Source: Baekduia soli | GTDB lineage: Bacteria > Actinomycetota > Thermoleophilia > Solirubrobacterales > Solirubrobacteraceae | Reading direction: 5' to 3' | NCBI RefSeq assembly: GCF_007970665.1 | Contig: NZ_CP042430.1 | Coordinates: forward strand, 4,216,001-4,280,000 | DNA length: 64,000 nucleotides | The notes under the pieces: generated by a model | Told to the model about the DNA's origin: nothing | The model's database searches: none | Seen by the model: only the letters and a program-made list of their open reading frames with translations | Translations under genes and position numbers: made by a program | Shown: in pieces, positions 7,355-15,723 of the stretch | Position numbering within the stretch: position 1 is the first letter of the stretch | How the letters are laid out: each line of letters starts with the position of its first letter

Positions 7355-8815
7355 TCACCGCGCGGCGGCGGTGATGCAGACGTTCTTGACCTGCGTGTAC
7401 TCGTGGACGACCTCGAGGCCCTTCTCGCGCCCGATGCCGCTCTTCTTGTAGCCGCCGAAGGGCAGCTCGATGCCCCCGCCGGCGCCGTAGTTGTTGATGA
7501 ACACCTGGCCGGCCTCGATCTTGCGCGCGAAGAACATGGCGCGGCTGACGTCCTTCGTCCACACGCCCGAGGCCAGCCCGAACTCCGTGTCGTTGGCGAT
7601 GTGCAGCGCCTCCTCCCAGCTGCCGAACGGGATGACGCTGAGCACCGGCCCGAAGATCTCCTCGCAGGCCAGGCGGTCCTTGGGCCCGACCTCGTCGAAG
7701 ACCGTCGGCTTGACGAAGTAGCCGCCCGACGGCGCGCCGCCGACGGGCTCCTCGCCGCCGGTCACCAGCTTGGCCCCGGAGTCGCGGCCCGCGCGGATCG
7801 CGCCGCGAATCCGGTCGAGCTGGCGCTCGGAGATGACCGGGCCCATGTCGGCCCCGTCGACCGGGGCGCCCACGTTGATCGCCGAGATCGCGTCGTTGAG
7901 CGCGTCCAAGACGTCGTCGCGGATGCTGTGGTGGGTCAGGATGCGCGTGCCGGCCGAGCACACCTGCCCGGCGGTGACCAGCGCCGAGCCGACGATCGCC
8001 TTCGTCGCCGCCTCGATGTCGGCGTCGTCGAACAGGATCTGCGGGGACTTGCCCCCGAGCTCGAGCGTGACCGGGGTGATCTGCGGCGCCGCGGCCTGCA
8101 TGATCGCCGCACCGGTCTGGATCGAGCCGGTGAACGTCACGTGCGCGACGTCGGGATGGGTCACCAGGCGGTTGCCGGCCTCGATCGCGCCGGGGACGAC
8201 GTTGAGCACGCCCGCGGGCAGCCCCGCATCGTTGATGACCTGGGCCAGGGCCAGCACGGCCGCCGGCGCCTGCTCGTTGGCCTTGAGCACGACGGTGTTG
8301 GCGGCGGCCAGCGCCGGGGCCGTGCTGCGGCCCAGCATCTGCAGCGGGCCGTTGAAGGGGGTGATGATCGCGCAGACGCCGTAGGGCTCGCGCAGGGTGA
8401 AGTCGATGAAGTCGGGGCCGAGCGGGATCGACTCGCCGTGGATCTTGTCGGCCAGGCCGCCGTAGTACTCGAAGTACCGTGCGGCGTTGGCGGCGTCGCC
8501 GTGGGCGAACGCCGGCGGGTGGCCGGTGTTCTGCATGACGAGGTGGGCGAGCTCCTCGGCGTGCTCGCGGATCGCGGCGGCGACGGCGAACAGGATGCGG
8601 GCGCGCTCGGCGGGCATCGAGTCGCGCCAGTGCTCGACGTAGGCCCGGCGGGCGGCCGCCACGGCGCGGTCGACGTCGCCGACGCCGGCCAGCGGTGCGG
8701 TGCCGAGCTCGGCGCCGGTCGAAGGGTCGACGAGCGTGATCTGCCCGTCCTGGCCTGCGGAGACGGCCTCGCCGTCGATCAGCATGGGATAGGTCTGCAG
8801 TGCCGTGGTGCTCAT
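7355..8815 (-). CDS. NAD(P)-dependent aldehyde dehydrogenase
   Basis: A 486-residue enzyme of the aldehyde dehydrogenase superfamily. AIITPFNGPLQMLGRS carries the conserved Asn. The general base Glu is in TLELGGKSPQILFDDAD (about residue 254) and the nucleophile Cys in TAGQVCSAGTRILTH (about residue 288). IFGPVLSVIPF and LPFGGYKKSGIGRE are the C-terminal motifs. It oxidises an aldehyde to the acid and probably works with the alcohol dehydrogenase encoded 139 nt downstream. GAGAGGA lies 7 nt upstream of ATG 8815. Asn-Gly-Pro replaces the more common Asn-Phe-Pro/Asn-Tyr-Pro near the active site; the same variant occurs in the paralogue at 10939-12351, suggesting related substrates. Confidence 0.9.
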   Translation of the reverse strand: MSTTALQTYPMLIDGEAVSAGQDGQITLVDPSTGAELGTAPLAGVGDVDRAVAAARRAYVEHWRDSMPAERARILFAVAAAIREHAEELAHLVMQNTGHPPAFAHGDAANAARYFEYYGGLADKIHGESIPLGPDFIDFTLREPYGVCAIITPFNGPLQMLGRSTAPALAAANTVVLKANEQAPAAVLALAQVINDAGLPAGVLNVVPGAIEAGNRLVTHPDVAHVTFTGSIQTGAAIMQAAAPQITPVTLELGGKSPQILFDDADIEAATKAIVGSALVTAGQVCSAGTRILTHHSIRDDVLDALNDAISAINVGAPVDGADMGPVISERQLDRIRGAIRAGRDSGAKLVTGGEEPVGGAPSGGYFVKPTVFDEVGPKDRLACEEIFGPVLSVIPFGSWEEALHIANDTEFGLASGVWTKDVSRAMFFARKIEAGQVFINNYGAGGGIELPFGGYKKSGIGREKGLEVVHEYTQVKNVCITAAAR

Positions 8816-8876
8816 GTCGTCCTCTCGGTTCGGAGAGCTGGATGGTGATGGTCGGGTCGCGCCGGCGCCAGGTCGG

Positions 8877-9902
8877 TCACAGCGGCATCGTCGCGACGAC
8901 GCGGGTGCCGCCGCGGGGGCGCGGTCCGATCCGGAACGAGCCGCCGCAGGCGCTCATGGCGCACTGCAGCGACCGCATGCCGTGCGACGGCTCCGCGGAC
9001 GGGCTGAGCCCGAGGCCCTCGTCGGTGACCACGACGACGAGCCGGTCGCCGGCGCTGGCGCGCACGACGACGGCGACGCGGTCCGTGGCCCCGTGCTTGA
9101 GGGCGTTGAGCGCCGACTCGCGCACCAGGCGCACCACGGTGGCCACTTCGGCGGCCGCCAGCGTCGCCGTGCGGGCGCGCACGCCGGGCGCGGCGTGCAG
9201 CGCGATGCGACAGCCGAAGTCGGCCTCCAGGTCGCAGGCCATCGCGTCCAGCCCCTGCAGCAGGTCGGCCTGCGCGCGCTCGGCCTGGTCGACCAGCCCG
9301 CGCAGCGAGCCCTGGGCGCGCGCCACGAGCTCGTGGGCGCGCGCGGCGTGGGGGCCGGCGCCGGCGCCGGCCAGGCCCAGCTCCATCTCGGCGGCGAACA
9401 GCAGCTGGATCGCCTCGTCGTGGATCTGCTCGGCCAGCCGCGCGCGCTCTGCGCGGCAGCTCGCCGCGAGCGTCACCTGCTGGGAGGCGTCGGTGCGCAG
9501 CAGCTCGCCGACGACCTCGGCCAGCCGGCCCAGCGCCCGCTCCTGGCCGGCGGTCGGCGGCGCCTGGGCGGGCCCGTAGGTCAGCCGGGCCCCGCCCGGC
9601 AGCGTCGTGCCCGCGGTGCCCGGTGCGCCGTGGCCCTCGCCCCAGCGCACGGTCTCGGCCCCGGCGTGCTCGACGGCGATGGAGCGGCGGCCGAGCAGCG
9701 GCCCGAGCGCGTCGAGCGCGGTGCGCAGCGCGGCGGTGACCCCGGCCGTCGACCGCGCGCGCAGGACCATGTCGCACAGGACGCGCTCGGTCAGCGCCTC
9801 GAGGCTCTCGTCGGGCGCGGCGGGCGCCCGGACGACGCCGTCGGCCCGCCCCCGCTGGTGCGGCGGGCGACCGCTGCGGCGCTGCACGGCCTGGGGCGTC
9901 AT
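8877..9902 (-). CDS. NarL-type sensor histidine kinase
   Basis: A 341-residue cytosolic kinase without transmembrane segments. The HisKA_3 dimerisation box ERARLAEQIHDEAIQLLFAA (about residue 155) contains the phospho-accepting His. The ATPase domain has RESALNALKHGATDRVAV (N-box) and VVTDEGLGLSPSAEPSHGMR (G-boxes). The N-terminal 140 residues form an unassigned, possibly GAF-like, input domain with the C-x-x-x-R segment VLCDMVLRARST. The gene starts 1 nt after the response-regulator stop, so the two are co-transcribed and form a cognate pair. The lack of membrane helices implies an intracellular signal. Confidence 0.85.
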   Translation of the reverse strand: MTPQAVQRRSGRPPHQRGRADGVVRAPAAPDESLEALTERVLCDMVLRARSTAGVTAALRTALDALGPLLGRRSIAVEHAGAETVRWGEGHGAPGTAGTTLPGGARLTYGPAQAPPTAGQERALGRLAEVVGELLRTDASQQVTLAASCRAERARLAEQIHDEAIQLLFAAEMELGLAGAGAGPHAARAHELVARAQGSLRGLVDQAERAQADLLQGLDAMACDLEADFGCRIALHAAPGVRARTATLAAAEVATVVRLVRESALNALKHGATDRVAVVVRASAGDRLVVVVTDEGLGLSPSAEPSHGMRSLQCAMSACGGSFRIGPRPRGGTRVVATMPL

Positions 9903-9903
9903 C

Positions 9904-10551
9904 TCAGAGCTCCTCCGTCGGCGAGACCAGGCCGTTGCGGATGGCCTTGGCCACCAGCTCGGTCTTGTTGCGCACCTTCAGCGTGGTCTTGAGCTTCTGG
10001 ATGTGGAACCGGACCGTGGACTCGGCGAGGAACAGCTCCTGGCCGATCTCGCGGTCGGTGAGGCCCGCGGCGGCCAGCTCGAGCACCTGGGACTGCTGGG
10101 TGGTGACCGGCGAGGCGACGGGCGACAGCGCGTGCTGGCGGGCGACGACGCTGGCCGCCTGCTCGACGGTGTGCGAGGCCGCGCCGCTGCGCAGGTCCTC
10201 CAGGGCGCGGCGCAGCTCGTCCAGGCCGGCCGACTTCGTGACGTAGCGCCAGGCGCCCGCGCGGTGGGCGGCGCGCACCGCCTCCTCGCTGAGGTAGCCG
10301 CTGAGGACGAGGACCCGGAGGCCGGGCAGCGCCGCCAGCAGCTTGCGACACAGGTCGTCCCCGCGCATGTCGCCCATGCGGAAGTCGACGATCGCGACGT
10401 CGGGCGCGAGCTCGCGCACCCGGCGCAGCGCGAGGCCGCCGCTGGACGCCTCGCCGACCACCGTGAACCCACCCCACGCCTCGAGCGTGGCCCGCAACCC
10501 GGCCCGGACGATCTCGTGATCGTCGACCAGAAGCACCTCCATGGGACCCAT
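9904..10551 (-). CDS. NarL/FixJ-family response regulator
   Basis: A 215-residue regulator with a receiver domain and a LuxR-type DNA-binding domain. The receiver contains VLLVDDHEIVRAGLRATLEA, the phospho-acceptor Asp in DVAIVDFRMGDMRG (about residue 57) and the conserved Lys in YVTKSAGLDEL. The C-terminal helix-turn-helix is GLTDREIGQELFLAEST followed by VRFHIQKLKTTLKVRNKTEL. GAGAGGAGAGAG precedes ATG 10551; MEVLLVDD at 10542 is an alternative start. It is transcribed ahead of the histidine kinase (1-nt gap). The 387-nt region upstream of it holds a perfect palindrome at 10808-10820 that may take part in control. Confidence 0.88.
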   Translation of the reverse strand: MGPMEVLLVDDHEIVRAGLRATLEAWGGFTVVGEASSGGLALRRVRELAPDVAIVDFRMGDMRGDDLCRKLLAALPGLRVLVLSGYLSEEAVRAAHRAGAWRYVTKSAGLDELRRALEDLRSGAASHTVEQAASVVARQHALSPVASPVTTQQSQVLELAAAGLTDREIGQELFLAESTVRFHIQKLKTTLKVRNKTELVAKAIRNGLVSPTEEL

Positions 10552-10938
10552 CCGGCTCTCTCCTCTCTCTCGCCGACTGCCCTGGACCCGAGCGGCTGAC
10601 CCCGCCCTAGCCTTCGCCCTCCGGCACCGACCACCGCCGTGCGACCCTCATCGCGTCACCCCCGTGCCGCCGCTGCCGCCTCTCGCGCGGCGATCCCGGG
10701 GCGGCGACCCGCGCAGCCTGGCGCCCGGGCCCGGGCAGGGCCGGGTGGGGACGCTCATGGGCGGGTCGAGAACTGCGCTCTCCGGAGGATCCACGCGTGC
10801 ACCGTTTCCAATGGCATTGGACAGCGTTGTACCGACCGTACCATCGATTCCGGGCGGCGGGTCGCAGAGACGACCGACTGTCGCTTACGACGAGTCCGCG
10901 GGATGCCCGGCACGGGCATGGGACGACGCGCGCCCCGC
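10552..10938. other. Intergenic region upstream of the response regulator
   Basis: This 387-nt gap lies between the end of the aldehyde dehydrogenase gene and the start of the response-regulator gene, both minus. No supported gene is seen. The stretch 10797-10860 is noticeably less GC-rich than the rest and contains a perfect 13-bp palindrome plus two GTACC repeats (GTACCGACCGTACC, 10830-10843). It is therefore the most likely promoter and operator region for the response-regulator/kinase operon. Confidence 0.5.
10808..10820. promoter_or_regulatory. Perfect palindrome, operator candidate
   Basis: CCAATG-G-CATTGG is a perfect 6+1+6 inverted repeat inside an AT-richer patch of an otherwise extremely GC-rich intergenic region, about 260 nt upstream of the response-regulator start. 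Such symmetry is expected by chance only rarely in a short region. The binding protein is unknown; the adjacent NarL-type regulator is the natural candidate. Confidence 0.4.
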
Positions 10939-12351
10939 CTACAGGCGCGGCCGGTGGCGGAGCACGACGACCTTGCGATCGGTGAGCTCCTCGACCATCG
11001 CGCGCACGCCCTCGCGCCCGAAGCCCGAGGTCCCCGTGCCGCCGTAGGGCATGTTGTCGATCCGCCAGGCGTTGGCGCCGTTGACGATCACGCCGCCGGC
11101 GTTGACCTGGTCGGCCAGCGTCAGCGCGATGTCGATGTCCTGGGTGAACAGCCCGACGTGCAGCGCGCCGCCGACCGCGTTGGTCTCGGCGACGGCCTCC
11201 TCGAGGCTGCCGACGGCCGCGACGGCGATGACCGGGCCGAAGATCTCCCGGCGCAGCACGTCCATCTCCCCCGTCGCCGCCGACAGGACCGTCGGCTGCA
11301 CGAGCGCGCCCTCGCGCGTGCCGCCCTGCACGACGCGGGCGCCCTGGGCCACCGCGGCGTCGACCATCGCCTGCACCCGCTCGGCCGCCTGCTCGGTGAC
11401 CATCGGGCCCACGGCCGTCTCGGGATCCATCGGGTCTCCGGCGCGCACCTTGGCGACCCGCTCGGCCAGGCGGTCGACGAGCGCGTCGTGGACGTCGGCG
11501 TGCACGTAGATGCGCTGCACGCTGATGCAGGCCTGGCCCGAGCGCACGAAGCCGCCCGCGACGCAGTGGTCGGCGACCTCGTCGAGGTCGGCGTCGGCCG
11601 CGACGATGACCGAGCCCACGCCGCCGAGCTCGAGGTGGACGTGCTTGCGCGGGACGGCGTCCTTGATGACCCAGCCGAACTCACCGCCGGTGAAGCTCAC
11701 CACGGGCAGCCGCGGGTCCTTGATGAGCGCCATCGTCTCCTCGTTGCCCACCGGCAGCACGGCCAGCGCGTCGGCCGGCCAGCCGGCGCCGACGACGATC
11801 TCGCCGAACTCCACGCCCGCCATCGGCCCCGCCGGGGCGGGCTTGAGGATGATGGGCGCCCCGGCCGCGATGGCCGGCGCGACCTTGTGGGCGGCGATGA
11901 GCAGCGGGCCGTTGAACGCCGTGATCCCCAGGACCGGGCCGTAGGGCACCCGGCGCACGATCGCCATCGTGTCGCGCCCGCGGGGCGAGGCGGCGACGTT
12001 GACCATGTCGTCGAAGCCCTCGCGGGTGGCGGCCGCGGTCAGGGTGAACACGTCGATGGCGCGCTCGACCTCGAGCACCATGTCGCGGTGCGTCAGGAAG
12101 CCGCTCTCGCGCGCGAGGTCCTCGGCCAGGCGCTCGGCGTCGGCCGCCAGCGCGAGCGCGACGCGGTCCAGGATCGCCGCGCGGTCGGCCGGGCTCAGGC
12201 GCCGGGTCGCGCCGGCCGCCGTGACGACGCCCGCGACGGCTCGCTCGATGACCTCCGGGGTGACCCGCTCGCGGCGTCCCGCGACGAGCGCGGGGGCCGG
12301 CTCGGCGACGGCGCTGCCGCCGGCCGCGGCCGACGTGGTGGACTCGCTCAT
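10939..12351 (-). CDS. Aldehyde dehydrogenase family protein
   Basis: A 470-residue aldehyde dehydrogenase-superfamily enzyme. GITAFNGPLLIAAHK carries the conserved Asn. The general base Glu is in HLELGGVGSVIVAADADLDE and the nucleophile Cys in RSGQACISVQRIYVHADVHD. IFGPVIAVAAVG and YGGTGTSGFGREGVR close the fold. The Cys-Ile-Ser context and the Gly-Val-Gly after the Glu resemble the lactaldehyde/glyceraldehyde-3-phosphate-dehydrogenase-like branch rather than classical ALDH. It starts inside the stop of the acyl-CoA ligase gene (ATGA, 12348-12351), so the two are translationally coupled. The pair could form an acid from an aldehyde and then its CoA ester. The exact substrate is unknown. Confidence 0.88.
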   Translation of the reverse strand: MSESTTSAAAGGSAVAEPAPALVAGRRERVTPEVIERAVAGVVTAAGATRRLSPADRAAILDRVALALAADAERLAEDLARESGFLTHRDMVLEVERAIDVFTLTAAATREGFDDMVNVAASPRGRDTMAIVRRVPYGPVLGITAFNGPLLIAAHKVAPAIAAGAPIILKPAPAGPMAGVEFGEIVVGAGWPADALAVLPVGNEETMALIKDPRLPVVSFTGGEFGWVIKDAVPRKHVHLELGGVGSVIVAADADLDEVADHCVAGGFVRSGQACISVQRIYVHADVHDALVDRLAERVAKVRAGDPMDPETAVGPMVTEQAAERVQAMVDAAVAQGARVVQGGTREGALVQPTVLSAATGEMDVLRREIFGPVIAVAAVGSLEEAVAETNAVGGALHVGLFTQDIDIALTLADQVNAGGVIVNGANAWRIDNMPYGGTGTSGFGREGVRAMVEELTDRKVVVLRHRPRL

Positions 12352-13946
12352 GAGATCTCCTCTCGCGCGACATCGCGCTCGAGCAGCTCGCGACGCGCGA
12401 GCTTGCCCGTATCGGTCTTGGGGAGGTCGCCCACGACGTGCACGCGCGCGGGGACCTTGAACATCGCGATGCGCTCCTTGCAGAAGGCCCGGAGCTCCTC
12501 GGCCGTCGGGGCGGTGCCCGCGACGGGGACCACGAAGGCGACGACGACCTCGCCCATCCGCTCGTCCGGCGCCCCGATCACGGCCACGTCGGCCACGTCA
12601 TCGCGCAGCGCGAGGAACTCCTCGACCTCGCGCGGGGCGACGTTGATGCCGCCCGTCTTGATCATCTCGGTCGCGCGCGCGGCGAAGTGCACGCAGCCCT
12701 CGGCGTCCAGGTGCGCCAGGTCGCCCGTGCGGAACCACCCGTCCTCGCCGAAGGCCGCGCCCGCGCCGGAGGTGTCGTTCCTGTAGCCGCGCGTGATGTA
12801 GCCCCTGACGTGCAGCTCGCCGACCTCGCCGGGCGGCAGCTCGGAGCCGTCCTCGCCGAGGACGCGCAGGCTGACGCCCGGCAGCGGTGGGCCCTGGCAC
12901 TCGGCCCGGCGCTCCAGCGGCCAGGTCGACGGCGTCACGCAGCAGTTGCCGTAGGTCTCCGTGCCGCCGTAGATGTTCGAGATGGCGGTGATGCCCAGCA
13001 CCTCGGCGGTGCGGCGCAACTCGGCCGGCGGGCCGAGCGTCAGGCCGCGCTCCAGCGTCTGCGTGCGCTGCGGCGCGAAGTCCGGATGGCCCAGCAGGGC
13101 GCCGGTGATGTTCGGCAGCGTGTAGGCCGCGGTGGCGCCGTGGGCCTCGATGAGGTCCAGGGCCTCGCCGGGCTCGAAGGACTCCTGGAGCACGAGCGCG
13201 CCGCCGTGCGTCAGCGTGGCGGGCAGCGCGTTGGTCGCCCCGTAGGCCCAGAACAGCGGGATGGACACCCAGACGCGGTCGGCGTCGGTGAGGCCCATCC
13301 GCTCGCCGATGGCGAAGCCGTTCTCGACGACCCCGTACTGCTGGAGCGGCACCGCCTTCGGGCGTGCGCTGGAGCCCGAGGTGTACAGCACGAACGCGTC
13401 GTCGGCGGCCGAGCCGACCGGCGGAGCCGGCGGGGCGCCGTCGGCCTGCAGCGACGAGAACCCGATCGCGCCCTCGGGCACCCGGTCGCCGATCACCACC
13501 ACCTCGCGCAGCCGAGGGAAGCGCTCGGTCGGCAGGGCCTGCGTCCCGAGCTCGGGGACGAGCTCGCTCAGCGTCTCGAGGTAGTCGCGGGCCTTGTAGC
13601 CGTCGAGCAGGACCAGGATCTCGACCTCGGAGTGGCCGAGCATGTAGTCCAGGTCCCACGCCTTGGCGAACGTGTTGAACGTCGCCACGGTGGCGCCGAG
13701 GCGCATCGCGGCCAGCGCGGTGGCGACCCACTCCCAGCGGTTCGTGCACAGCAGGCCCAGCGTGCCGCCCGGCCCCAGGCCCAGGCCCGCCAGCCCGGCG
13801 GCCAGGCCGTCGACGACGGCGTCCAGCTCGGCGTAGGTCAGCGTCCGATCGCCGGCGATCACCACGGGCCGGTCCGGCGCGGCTGCGGTCTGCTCCCGCA
13901 GGAGGTCGGACAGGTGGCGGCTGTACGGCCGGCGCCCGGTCGTCAT
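12348..13946 (-). CDS. Acyl-CoA synthetase (class I adenylate-forming)
   Basis: A 532-residue AMP-binding enzyme. The P-loop-like motif is FVLYTSGSSARPKAVPLQQY (about residue 190), NIYGGTETYGNC is the A5 motif, and GWFRTGDLAHLDAEG carries the ribose-binding Asp. The C-terminal catalytic Lys lies in LPKTDTGKLARREL. It activates a carboxylic acid with ATP and CoA; a benzoate/aryl-CoA-ligase-like subgroup is possible but unproven. The start is ATG 13946 (MTTGRRPYSRHLSDLLREQ), because earlier in-frame codons add a non-conserved, composition-odd extension. It precedes the aldehyde dehydrogenase with a 4-nt overlap and is divergent from the cyclase operon. The 196-nt promoter region between them carries an inverted repeat at 14009-14024. 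Confidence 0.88.
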   Translation of the reverse strand: MTTGRRPYSRHLSDLLREQTAAAPDRPVVIAGDRTLTYAELDAVVDGLAAGLAGLGLGPGGTLGLLCTNRWEWVATALAAMRLGATVATFNTFAKAWDLDYMLGHSEVEILVLLDGYKARDYLETLSELVPELGTQALPTERFPRLREVVVIGDRVPEGAIGFSSLQADGAPPAPPVGSAADDAFVLYTSGSSARPKAVPLQQYGVVENGFAIGERMGLTDADRVWVSIPLFWAYGATNALPATLTHGGALVLQESFEPGEALDLIEAHGATAAYTLPNITGALLGHPDFAPQRTQTLERGLTLGPPAELRRTAEVLGITAISNIYGGTETYGNCCVTPSTWPLERRAECQGPPLPGVSLRVLGEDGSELPPGEVGELHVRGYITRGYRNDTSGAGAAFGEDGWFRTGDLAHLDAEGCVHFAARATEMIKTGGINVAPREVEEFLALRDDVADVAVIGAPDERMGEVVVAFVVPVAGTAPTAEELRAFCKERIAMFKVPARVHVVGDLPKTDTGKLARRELLERDVAREEIS

Positions 13947-14008
13947 CGCGCCAATGTACGGCCCGGCTGTCGGCCTTTCAACGTCGTCGGAACGACCGCG
14001 CAGGTGGA

Positions 14009-14024
14009 CTAGCGTCACCGCTAG
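14009..14024. promoter_or_regulatory. Inverted repeat in divergent promoter region
   Basis: CTAGCG-TCAC-CGCTAG is a perfect 6+4+6 inverted repeat. It lies 63 nt upstream of the acyl-CoA ligase start (minus) and 119 nt upstream of the cyclase start (plus). Its place between two divergent catabolic transcription units suggests an operator for a shared regulator, possibly the XRE-cupin protein encoded in the plus operon. Which protein binds it cannot be told. Confidence 0.4.
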
Positions 14025-14142
14025 GTCATCCTGGAATCCGCCGGCCGGGCGTGCCGGCGGGCGTCGGCTGGTGGATCCGCCATGTCCGGCGCCTGTACCT
14101 TGACCTCGCTCTCGAGCCCAACGATCGGAGAGTTGTCGCACG

Positions 14143-14850
14143 ATGCAGGACCTGTCGGCCATCGACCTGACCACGACGACCTTCGTCGACCTGACCCAGC
14201 CCCTGTTCTCCGGCATGCCGGGCTCCAAGGTCCACGGCCGGGCCGAGGTCTGGACGGAGCACCCCTTCCCGGCGGGCTACCCCGACGGCTGCCACATCGC
14301 CGTCACGCACATCAAGCTCGCGGTGCACCTCGGCACGCACGTCGACGCCCCGCGCCACTTCATCCCCGACGGCAAGACCGTCGACGAGTTCGACCTCGAG
14401 CGCTTCGTGCGCCCGGCCGTGACGATCCACCTCCCACGCCAGGGCTCGGTGCCGGTGACCGCCGACGAGCTCGCGCCGCACATGGACGAGGTGCAGCCCG
14501 GCGACTTCGTGTTCCTCTACTTCGGCTACGCCGAGCGCTTCCTGGACGAGGACTTCCACGAGCACCCCTACCTCACCCTGGACGCGGCGCAGTACCTGCT
14601 GCAGCGCGGCGTCAGCGGGCTGGGCGTCGACACCGTCACGCCGGACATGCCGGCCCAGCACCGCCCGCCCGACTTCGACTTCCCCGTGCACAAGACGCTG
14701 TTGGGCGTCGACGTGCTCATCTTCGAGAACCTGGGCCCGGGCCTGGCGCAGATCGCCGGGACGCGGCGCCTCGTGGTCGCCGCGCCGCTGCCGCTGGCCG
14801 GCGACGGCGCGCTCGTGACGCCGTTCGCGGTGGTGCCCGCCCCGGCATGA
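14143..14850 (+). CDS. Cyclase-family hydrolase (kynurenine formamidase-like), first copy
   Basis: A 235-residue protein of the PF04199 cyclase/kynurenine-formamidase family. The metal-binding signature is KLAVHLGTHVDAPRHFIPDG (HxGTHxDxPxHF, about residue 62). VDLTQPLFSGMPG marks the N-terminus and LGVDTVTPDMPAQHRP a later conserved block. These enzymes are Mn/Zn-dependent hydrolases of amides, lactones or cyclic intermediates. The upstream sequence has GGAG about 12 nt before ATG. It opens a plus-strand operon and is followed, with a 4-nt overlap, by a second family member, which suggests sequential or heteromeric action in one degradation route. Confidence 0.82.
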   Translation: MQDLSAIDLTTTTFVDLTQPLFSGMPGSKVHGRAEVWTEHPFPAGYPDGCHIAVTHIKLAVHLGTHVDAPRHFIPDGKTVDEFDLERFVRPAVTIHLPRQGSVPVTADELAPHMDEVQPGDFVFLYFGYAERFLDEDFHEHPYLTLDAAQYLLQRGVSGLGVDTVTPDMPAQHRPPDFDFPVHKTLLGVDVLIFENLGPGLAQIAGTRRLVVAAPLPLAGDGALVTPFAVVPAPA

Positions 14851-15722
14851 CCGGCAACTGGAACCGGTGGGGGCCCGAGGACGAGCGCGGTGCGCCGAAC
14901 CTGGTGACCGGCGCCATGGTCGCCGCCGCGGCCGGGCTCGTGCAGACGGGCCGCGTCCTGTCCCTCGGCCAGCTCCTGGACCCCGGAATGCCCGTCAGCG
15001 AGGGCCGGACCGAGTTGTCGCACTACATGGAGCGCGACGGTGGCGACTACGCGATCGGCGGCCGCGTCATGGGGCGCTCGCGGTTCAGCGACGACGTCGT
15101 GGTCATGGGCATGCACACGGGCACGCACATCGACGCGCTCGTGCACGTCTGGTACGACGAGGAGCTCTACAACGGTCACCCGCAGTCCTCCGTGCGCAGC
15201 CGCGGCGCGAGCCGCTGCGGGATCGACAAGCTGGGCCCGATCGTCGCGCGCGGCGTGCTGCTCGACGTCGCCGCGCACCGCGGCGTCGACGCGCTGGCGG
15301 TCGAGGGCGGCGCGATCGGCCCGGGCGAGCTGCAGGCCTGCGCGGAGAGCCAGGGCGTGGCCCTCGGCGCCGGCGACGTCGTCCTGGTCCGCACGGGCTG
15401 GCTCGGTGCCTGCGGCGACGACGGCGAGCGCTTCTTCGGCGGCGAGCCCGGCATCGACGTCGACGCCGCACGCTGGCTGGCCGAGCGCGACGTCGCGGTG
15501 GTGGGCTGCGACAACTACGCCGTGGAGACGATCGTGCCCGGCGTCACCGCGGGCTTCCCCGTCCACGAGGTGCTGCTGCGCGACTGCGGCGTGCCGCTCA
15601 TCGAGAGCGTCGTGCTCGACGAGCTGGCCGCCTCCGGCCGCCACGAGTTCCTGTTCGTCGTGAGCCCCCTGCCGCTGCGCGGGGGCACCGCGAGCCCCGT
15701 CGCCCCCCTGGCGATCCTCTGA
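14847..15722 (+). CDS. Cyclase-family hydrolase, second copy
   Basis: A 291-residue PF04199 protein, longer and only distantly similar to its neighbour. The metal motif appears as VMGMHTGTHIDALVHVWYD (about residue 88), with the HxGTHxDxxxH ligands kept. WNRWGPEDERGAPNLVTGAM at the N-terminus is typical of the long-form cyclase family. Near the C-terminus VGCDNYAVETIVPG matches the usual 'D....E' segment. The ATG overlaps the preceding stop (ATGA). The CoA-transferase gene begins 1 nt after its own stop, so the three genes are tightly coupled. The substrate is unknown; ring opening or hydrolysis before CoA activation is a reasonable inference. Confidence 0.82.
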   Translation: MTGNWNRWGPEDERGAPNLVTGAMVAAAAGLVQTGRVLSLGQLLDPGMPVSEGRTELSHYMERDGGDYAIGGRVMGRSRFSDDVVVMGMHTGTHIDALVHVWYDEELYNGHPQSSVRSRGASRCGIDKLGPIVARGVLLDVAAHRGVDALAVEGGAIGPGELQACAESQGVALGAGDVVLVRTGWLGACGDDGERFFGGEPGIDVDAARWLAERDVAVVGCDNYAVETIVPGVTAGFPVHEVLLRDCGVPLIESVVLDELAASGRHEFLFVVSPLPLRGGTASPVAPLAIL

Positions 15723-15723
15723 C

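Noticed and set aside
5645-8848. A 1067-codon open frame on the plus strand
   Set aside because: It is antisense to the DUF2520, alcohol dehydrogenase and aldehyde dehydrogenase genes, is rich in Arg, Ala, Gly and His, and has no family motif.
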